From assembly GCA_947481685.1 (NCBI GenBank), contig CANKHA010000020.1, forward strand, positions 1 through 46,308: a stretch of DNA of 46,308 nucleotides, read 5' to 3'. The stretch comes from Bradyrhizobiaceae bacterium. GTDB taxonomy: Bacteria > Pseudomonadota > Alphaproteobacteria > Rhizobiales > Xanthobacteraceae. Under the pieces are notes generated by a model that worked only from the letters and a program-made list of their open reading frames with translations, had not been told where the DNA came from and searched no databases. Shown in pieces: positions 41,701 through 46,308 of this stretch. How positions within the stretch are numbered: position 1 is the first letter of the stretch; each line of letters opens with the position of its first letter. Position numbers and translations under genes: made by a program.

Positions 41701-42438
41701 TTAGCGGTAGTCTCGCGGATCGAAATTATCGACAGGCGCGGTTTTCTGGCGTTGCCGTTTCACGCTTGCGGTACGCCGTGGCGCGGAAGAGGCAGCGGCG
41801 ACTCGACTTGTGCCTGATCCAACGCCGCCAACCGAAACGAAATGGGTGAGATGCCCGCACGCGCGCGTTGGCGATGGATGCGACGCGCGGTCGATGATGC
41901 CGACGAGCGTGTAGCGGCTGCCATCGAACTGAACAACCGGACCGCCGGAGTCGCCCATGCATGCGCTGGCGCCGATGCTGCCTTTGCGATGCGGATCCAC
42001 GAGTGGCCCGTAGCCGAAGCCACCTTCGGGCACGAGCCGTGCCTGACGTAACCCGGCCGAAGGTGCGCGTGGGCTTTCGTAAGACACGCCGTAACCGGCG
42101 ATGATGAATTCGCCGCTGCCGCCGCCGACCGCAATCGGCTGGAAACCCGACGGCAAGGGGCGGGCCAGCGTCAACCGCGCGGGCGCGCCGCCGCTCACGC
42201 CTGTCACGGCAATCCGGTGACCGCCTGCCACAACTGACAAGTTTCGATAACTCTCGGCGCAATGCGCCGCGGTCAGGACTTCCTGCGGTCCGACAACAAC
42301 GCCGGTGCATAGAAGGTTCGGCCCGGTCACGCGCACAACATAACGGGAGATGCCGCCTGCAGCCTGACCACGGATAACGGCTTGCGCCTCGCTTGCGCCG
42401 GCAGCGATCAACAAAAGCGCAATGATTGCAGCACGCAT
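41701..42438 (-). CDS. Secreted trypsin-like protein without the catalytic Asp
   Basis: This 245-residue protein has a signal peptide (about 1-20). It shows H59 in LTAAHC and S164 in CMGDSGGP of the S1 fold. Between them the usual D-[IL]-A-L-x-L strand reads APARLTLARPLP, and no Asp occurs before D149, so the triad is incomplete. It could be a pseudo-protease that binds peptides, or use another acid. The C-terminal tail is Arg/Ala-rich (RRTASVKRQRQKTAPV). I chose the ATG at 42438 after tgggggctcgg, over an in-frame GTG at 42453. It is followed by the terminator and lies 76 bases after the related protease gene. Confidence 0.85.
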   Translation of the reverse strand: MRAAIIALLLIAAGASEAQAVIRGQAAGGISRYVVRVTGPNLLCTGVVVGPQEVLTAAHCAESYRNLSVVAGGHRIAVTGVSGGAPARLTLARPLPSGFQPIAVGGGSGEFIIAGYGVSYESPRAPSAGLRQARLVPEGGFGYGPLVDPHRKGSIGASACMGDSGGPVVQFDGSRYTLVGIIDRASHPSPTRACGHLTHFVSVGGVGSGTSRVAAASSAPRRTASVKRQRQKTAPVDNFDPRDYR

Positions 42439-42514
42439 CCGAGCCCCCAGCACGGATTATCAGCCACCAACAATTGCCGGAATGGCGGCCGCAATCAAGG
42501 GGTGGCGACTGACT

Positions 42515-43282
42515 TCAAGGTGCTATCGGGCTTCCGAGTTTGCGTGCGGTGTCCACAATCCAACTTCGGTAAAGCTCCAGCGGCGTCACGCCCGTGAGTC
42601 CTCCGCAGCCCGCGCCTGATTTTGGTCCGGTTGTCCAACTCACGACGCCATAGAGCAGCCGTTGACCGTCTCGTTCTTCATAGACGGGACCGCCGGAGTC
42701 GCCGGTGCAGGCGCCAAGCCCCGGCGCTTCGCCCTTGGTTGCCGGATCGAACAGCCGAAGCTGGAGATTGCCGGGCTGACCGGTGGCAATGAGATCGGCG
42801 CGACGAAGCACTCCGCTGCCGTGGCTATCCTTGGACGACGTCACGCCATAGCCCACGACGGCGAAACGCTCACCCACGGCGACCCGGTTGCGCGGCGTCG
42901 ATAAGCTCACGGGAAGAAATCGCGCCGGAAGCCGGACAGCCGATTTGAGCAGCGCCAGGTCCGGCGTCGCGCGGTTGCCGTCGAAAACAGTCTTGCTGTA
43001 TTGCGGATGCATGACAGTTTTTGTCACATCGTAGAAGATCGGTTTACGCTCCGCGTCGAGTTCGTAAAATTTGTAGGCAGCACCGGGTTCGATACAGTGT
43101 GCTGCTGTCAGGACGAGATCTGGCCTGAGCACGATGCCGGTGCAAAGATTGCCGCGTCCGCTCAGAATCATGATTTCGCTGCGCGTTGCGCCCACATCGA
43201 CAACCGGTGCGCCGCCGACCATGGCTGCGGCGGTCAAGGGCGTCATGGCAAGAGCAGCGAAAAGGAGGCAGCGGTGAATCAT
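42515..43282 (-). CDS. Secreted trypsin-like serine protease
   Basis: This 255-residue S1-family protease has a signal peptide (about 1-20) and a full triad: H62 in LTAAHC, D108 in ATPDLALLK and S196 in ACTGDSGGP. The mature chain starts near MVGGAPV, like a cleaved trypsin. It should act in the periplasm or outside. It is the upstream member of a tandem pair. It diverges from the two-component pair at 43456 across 173 bases, so that pair might control it. Confidence 0.9.
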   Translation of the reverse strand: MIHRCLLFAALAMTPLTAAAMVGGAPVVDVGATRSEIMILSGRGNLCTGIVLRPDLVLTAAHCIEPGAAYKFYELDAERKPIFYDVTKTVMHPQYSKTVFDGNRATPDLALLKSAVRLPARFLPVSLSTPRNRVAVGERFAVVGYGVTSSKDSHGSGVLRRADLIATGQPGNLQLRLFDPATKGEAPGLGACTGDSGGPVYEERDGQRLLYGVVSWTTGPKSGAGCGGLTGVTPLELYRSWIVDTARKLGSPIAP

Positions 43283-43455
43283 GGAGCCGATCAGCCGCAG
43301 CGGGCTTTATTTGTCAATGTCGCCCTCAGATGAAGAAACGTTCAGGCACAACATCATCTTAAGGCTGGAACCGGCCGCCTCTCTACTGACTTCCTTTCCG
43401 CGGAATGGCAGAGTAGGGCGCGCGGCGATGCGTCGCCCACAGATCGGAGCATATC

Positions 43456-44127
43456 TTGCGGCTTCTTGTTATCGAGGACGATCCCGACCTTAACCGCCAG
43501 CTCACCACGGCGCTGACCGATGCCGGTTACGTGGTGGATCGCGCTTTTGACGGCGAGGAGGGCCATTATCTTGGCGAGTCCGAACCCTACGATGCCGTCA
43601 TCCTGGATATTGGTCTGCCGAAGATGGATGGCATCTCCGTACTGGAATCCTGGCGTCGCGGCGGCCATGCCATGCCGGTGTTGATTCTCACCGCCCGCGA
43701 CCGCTGGAGCGACAAGGTGCAGGGATTTGACGCTGGCGCCGACGATTATGTTGCCAAGCCGTTCCATCTGGAAGAAGTGCTGGCGCGCGTGCGCGCGTTG
43801 CTGCGGCGGTCTGCCGGTCACGCCAAAAGCGAATTCAATTGCGGTCCCGTGCGTCTCGATACCCGCACCGGGCGCGTCGCCGTCGACGGCAATCCAGTCA
43901 AACTCACGTCGCATGAATATCGCCTGCTCTCGTATCTGATGCATCACGCAGGCCGCGTGGTATCCCGCACCGAGCTGGTCGAGCATCTTTACGACCAGGA
44001 CTTCGATCGCGACTCCAATACGATCGAGGTCTTCGTTGGCCGCATCCGCAAGAAGCTTGGCGTCGATGTGATCCAGACCGTGCGCGGTCTTGGCTATTTG
44101 CTCCAGCCGCCGAACGATGCGCGCTAA
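43456..44127 (+). CDS. OmpR/PhoP-type response regulator
   Basis: This 223-residue regulator has a receiver with D51 in AVILDIGLPKMDG, conserved ED8-D9 (VIEDDPDL) and K101-type loop DYVAKPFHLEE. A winged-helix DNA-binding domain follows (LTSHEYRLLSYLMHHAGRVVSRTEL and the wing VQTVRGLGYLL). It is of the PhoP/OmpR class. It starts with TTG preceded by ggagc; no ATG precedes it in frame. It overlaps the kinase gene by 11 bases. Confidence 0.92.
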   Translation: MRLLVIEDDPDLNRQLTTALTDAGYVVDRAFDGEEGHYLGESEPYDAVILDIGLPKMDGISVLESWRRGGHAMPVLILTARDRWSDKVQGFDAGADDYVAKPFHLEEVLARVRALLRRSAGHAKSEFNCGPVRLDTRTGRVAVDGNPVKLTSHEYRLLSYLMHHAGRVVSRTELVEHLYDQDFDRDSNTIEVFVGRIRKKLGVDVIQTVRGLGYLLQPPNDAR

Positions 44128-45478
44128 CTCACTCGCGCTCCGTCTCTTCGTCACAGCGACCCTTTGGACTGTGGTGATCCTTGTCGGCACAGCGATCCTG
44201 CTGTCCTCGCTTTACCGGCAGGCGGTCGAGCGCTCTTTCGACCACCGTCTCAGCGTCTATTTGCGCTCGCTCGTAGCCGACGTCGCTTCACCGGATATCC
44301 CGCCCGACAAATTTCCCCAATCGCTTGGCGAGCCGCTGTTCGAATTGCCGCTCTCAGGCTGGTACTGGCAGGTGACGCGGATCGACGGCAAGAAGGACGT
44401 GCGGTCTTCGCGCTCTCTCTGGGATCGGCAGCTGACGCAATTGGTGAAGCCGGAAACCGGAACGGAAGCCGACACGCGCGAAGGTTATGTCGATGGGCCG
44501 GAAGACCAGACTCTGCGGTTGATTGAGCGCACCGTCGATCTCGGGGGGGACGGGCGCTTCGTGGTGGCCGTGGCCGGCGATGCTACCGAGATCGACGCCG
44601 AAACCGACGCCTTTTATCAGGCGCTCGCCATCACATTCGGCGCACTGTCGATCGTTCTCATTCTCACCACCATGTTCCAGGTGCGGTTTGGTCTCGCGCC
44701 GCTCAAGCGCATTTCGGAAAGCCTGACGGCGATCCGCTCCGGCACCACCGAGCGGCTGGAAGGTGTTTTTCCCGAAGAAATCGCTCCGCTCGCGCGCGAA
44801 ACCAACGCGCTGATCGATGCCAACAGGCAGATCGTGGAACGCGCGCGAACGCATGTAGGCAACCTGGCGCACGCGTTGAAAACACCGCTCTCGGTGATGT
44901 TCAATGAGGCAGTTTCGCGCGGCGACGACCCGCTTGCGGTGAAAGTGCGTGAGCAAACCGATATCATGCGCGATCAGGTGACGCGGCATCTCGAGCGCGC
45001 GCGCCTCGCCGCGAGGCTCACAACGATTGCGACTCTCACCGATGTGCGGGAGGTGATGGGGGCGCTTGCCCGGACCATGGAAAAAATCCACCGCGACAAG
45101 AATATCGCGATCGCCGTCGATGCACCGGAGGATGCGCGTTTTCTCGGCGAACGCCAGGACCTGGAGGAGATGGCCGGCAACCTTCTCGACAATGCCTGCA
45201 AGTGGGCGCAATCGCGCGTGGCCGTTGAGGTGTTGCAGGTGAAATCCGGCGCCACTGCGCAAATCCACATCATTGTCGATGACGACGGCAGGGGTTTGTC
45301 GCCTGCCGAGCGTGAGCAGGTAGCGCATCGCGGCAAACGCCTTGATGAGAGCAAGCCAGGTTCGGGCTTAGGCCTCTCCATCGTGGTGGAGTTGGCGGGC
45401 CTTTACGGCGGCAAATTGACCCTGGGGACTGCACCAATCGGGGGATTGCGCGCCGAACTGGTTCTGCCTGCCGGCTGA
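44117..45478 (+). CDS. PhoQ-like sensor histidine kinase
   Basis: This 453-residue kinase has two membrane segments (about 10-31 and 170-190), with a periplasmic sensor of about 135 residues rich in acidic and aromatic residues (SGWYWQVTRIDGKKD). A HAMP-like linker comes next (LAPLKRISESLTAIRSG), then a HisKA with H252 in NLAHALKTPLS and a HATPase with NLLDNACKWAQ, DDDGRGL and GSGLGLSIV. The plan is PhoQ-like; the signal is not known. I use the ATG at 44117, overlapping the regulator stop; coupled translation is likely. Confidence 0.9.
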   Translation: MRANSLALRLFVTATLWTVVILVGTAILLSSLYRQAVERSFDHRLSVYLRSLVADVASPDIPPDKFPQSLGEPLFELPLSGWYWQVTRIDGKKDVRSSRSLWDRQLTQLVKPETGTEADTREGYVDGPEDQTLRLIERTVDLGGDGRFVVAVAGDATEIDAETDAFYQALAITFGALSIVLILTTMFQVRFGLAPLKRISESLTAIRSGTTERLEGVFPEEIAPLARETNALIDANRQIVERARTHVGNLAHALKTPLSVMFNEAVSRGDDPLAVKVREQTDIMRDQVTRHLERARLAARLTTIATLTDVREVMGALARTMEKIHRDKNIAIAVDAPEDARFLGERQDLEEMAGNLLDNACKWAQSRVAVEVLQVKSGATAQIHIIVDDDGRGLSPAEREQVAHRGKRLDESKPGSGLGLSIVVELAGLYGGKLTLGTAPIGGLRAELVLPAG

Positions 45479-45569
45479 CGCAATTCTTCCAACAGAGTTT
45501 TGCCCCAATAATCTTTCTAGTTGAACGTGAGGCCGTGGGGGTCGCGCATTGATTTGATCGGGAGGGGTC

Positions 45570-45983
45570 ATGTGTGTTCGGAGTCTCGTCGCCGTGGTGG
45601 TTGCTGGCCTGACTGTGGCCGCTTGCGCGGGCAATTCCCTTCCTGGTGCTGGCCCCACGGCGAGCGCGGGAACGTTGGTCGGCGAAGCAACCGCCGGTGG
45701 GGCGATCGGCAATCGCCTCGGCGTGTCCATGGACGCGGAAGACAAGCAGCGCGCCTATGCAGCGCAAATCCAGGCTCTGGAATCCGGATCTGCGGGCGCG
45801 CCGGTGGCGTGGCGCAATCCGGCGTCAGGCCGCTACGGGTCGGTTGTCCCGGGCCCGGCTTATGACCAGGGCGCGACGAAGTGCCGGCAATATACCCACA
45901 CCATCTATATCGACGGGCAGCCACAGGCCGCCCGCGGTTCAGCCTGCCGTAGCCTCGACGGCACCTGGACGCCGGTCGGATAA
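45570..45983 (+). CDS. Surface-antigen-type (17-kDa/Rick) lipoprotein
   Basis: This 137-residue protein has a lipoprotein signal with C19 in VAACAG. A Gly-rich glycine-zipper stretch (ATAGGAIGNRL) follows, then a region ending TKCRQYTHTIYIDGQPQAARGSACRSLDGTW. Its last part resembles the surface-antigen 17 kDa family (RT0821-like). It should sit in the outer membrane. Two Cys (CRQY and ACRS) could pair. The start GGGAGGGGTCATG is clear. It lies 91 bases after the kinase. Confidence 0.85.
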   Translation: MCVRSLVAVVVAGLTVAACAGNSLPGAGPTASAGTLVGEATAGGAIGNRLGVSMDAEDKQRAYAAQIQALESGSAGAPVAWRNPASGRYGSVVPGPAYDQGATKCRQYTHTIYIDGQPQAARGSACRSLDGTWTPVG

Positions 45984-46074
45984 CACTCTGATCTCTCCAA
46001 CAAATCAGCCACTTACGACTTCTTAAGGCTGTCCCGGTATATCGGTAGGTTGGTGCATTGACCCGGGTTGGAGA

Positions 46075-46176
46075 ATGGCGAGCGAAACTCTGCCCGCCGA
46101 GCGGTTACGGCGATATCTGGGGGAATTGAACCCCGAGACACGGACTCTGCTGATTGCGGAGAGAGCTGGTCCCGGT
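46075..46176 (+). pseudogene. 5' fragment of a conserved gene, interrupted by an IS
   Basis: The frame ATG at 46075 reads MASETLPAERLRRYLGELNP and then ETRTLLIAE, which I recall as the start of a long conserved Bradyrhizobium protein. A GGAGA is just upstream of the ATG. From about 46161 the reading turns to RAGPGC and other sequence, and no continuation exists in the window. I infer that the gene was cut by the insertion sequence beside it. The remainder of the frame (to 46254) lies in IS DNA. Confidence 0.55.
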
Positions 46177-46308
46177 TGTCTGAACAGATTCTCCGCGTCG
46201 ATAAGTGGAGCGTCTGCCGGGGTTAGGCTGCCAAGCGGATTGGCAGCGGGTTGAAGTAGGCTTGATCGGGTGTGGCGTCGTCAAGGCTCGAATGCGGCCG
46301 GCGGCGGT
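46177..46308 (-). mobile_element. Insertion sequence end, IS3/IS481-type, partial
   Basis: One end of an IS, running off the right edge. It encodes the C-terminus of a transposase on the minus strand (see 46223-46308). A plausible terminal sequence starts tgtctgaacagattctccg near 46177, but the exact end and any target duplication cannot be fixed without the other side. Confidence 0.6.
46223..46308 (-). CDS. Transposase (integrase core) C-terminus, partial
   Basis: The minus strand reads RRRPHSSLDDATPDQAYF and ends NPLPIRLAA. This is the typical C-terminal end (RPHSSL..TPD-AYF) of the DDE integrase core of IS3/IS481-family transposases. The catalytic DDE residues lie outside the window. It shows that the right edge of the window is a mobile element. 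Confidence 0.8.
   Translation of the reverse strand, partial: RRRPHSSLDDATPDQAYFNPLPIRLAA

Noticed and set aside
1-46308. CRISPR arrays, rRNA genes, complete tRNA genes, prophage
   Set aside because: No regularly spaced repeats, no rRNA-like sequence, no full cloverleaf and no phage structural genes were seen.

Overview
The window is chromosomal DNA of an alphaproteobacterium of the order Hyphomicrobiales, most likely the Bradyrhizobium/Afipia/Rhodopseudomonas group or a near relative. This rests on high G+C, families typical of that order (Ros/MucR regulator, DUF1491, DUF5330, adjacent DUF1254/DUF1214 genes, a TIGR03809-like small protein, abundant TctC/Bug binding proteins) and several copies of a RIME-like palindromic repeat. 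No rRNA, complete tRNA, CRISPR array or phage module is visible.

Left part (1-9.6 kb): the 3' end of livF, then a four-gene leftward operon (alpha/beta hydrolase, DUF6065-type protein, unrecognised protein, Rieske-flavodoxin fusion). It diverges from an isochorismatase-fold protein lacking the usual catalytic Cys and a dienelactone-hydrolase-family protein. This looks like an uncharacterised small-molecule catabolic cluster. pyrE, an exported repeat protein, a TctC-type binding protein and a two-subunit 3-oxoacid CoA-transferase follow.

Middle (9.7-25.4 kb): a TIGR03809-like protein and a hybrid PAS histidine kinase; a leftward folate block (folP-folB-folK) with translationally overlapped pcp, DUF3750 downstream and DUF4332 upstream; an M20 peptidase with an NAD-dependent epimerase; a family-39-type glycosyltransferase and Fe superoxide dismutase; a PuuD-like membrane protein; a Bradyrhizobium-type membrane protein; MucR; an A/T-richer gene for a membrane-anchored helical-repeat protein whose start codon lies in a palindromic repeat; and SufE.

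Right-centre (25.5-33.7 kb): DUF5330, a DivJ-like membrane histidine kinase followed by a peptidoglycan-binding-domain protein, a cluster of diverged palindromic repeats around DUF1491, a lipoprotein, the DUF1254/DUF1214 pair, and a class A penicillin-binding protein. Several of these act at the cell envelope.

Accessory-looking stretch (33.8-37 kb): a HicA/DUF1902 toxin-antitoxin pair bracketed by two ~120 bp direct repeats, a tRNA-3'-end-like remnant, a YcgN protein, an Mrr N-terminal domain apparently cut off by a one-base frameshift, an orphan small gene, and about 0.9 kb of gene-free repeat-rich DNA.

Right end (37-46.3 kb): two tandem TctC paralogues separated by a hairpin-ended repeat, a 14-TM MFS exporter, a cupin protein, two secreted trypsin-like proteins (one lacks the catalytic Asp), a PhoP/PhoQ-like two-component pair, a surface-antigen-type lipoprotein, and a conserved gene whose N-terminus is interrupted by an insertion sequence running off the right edge.
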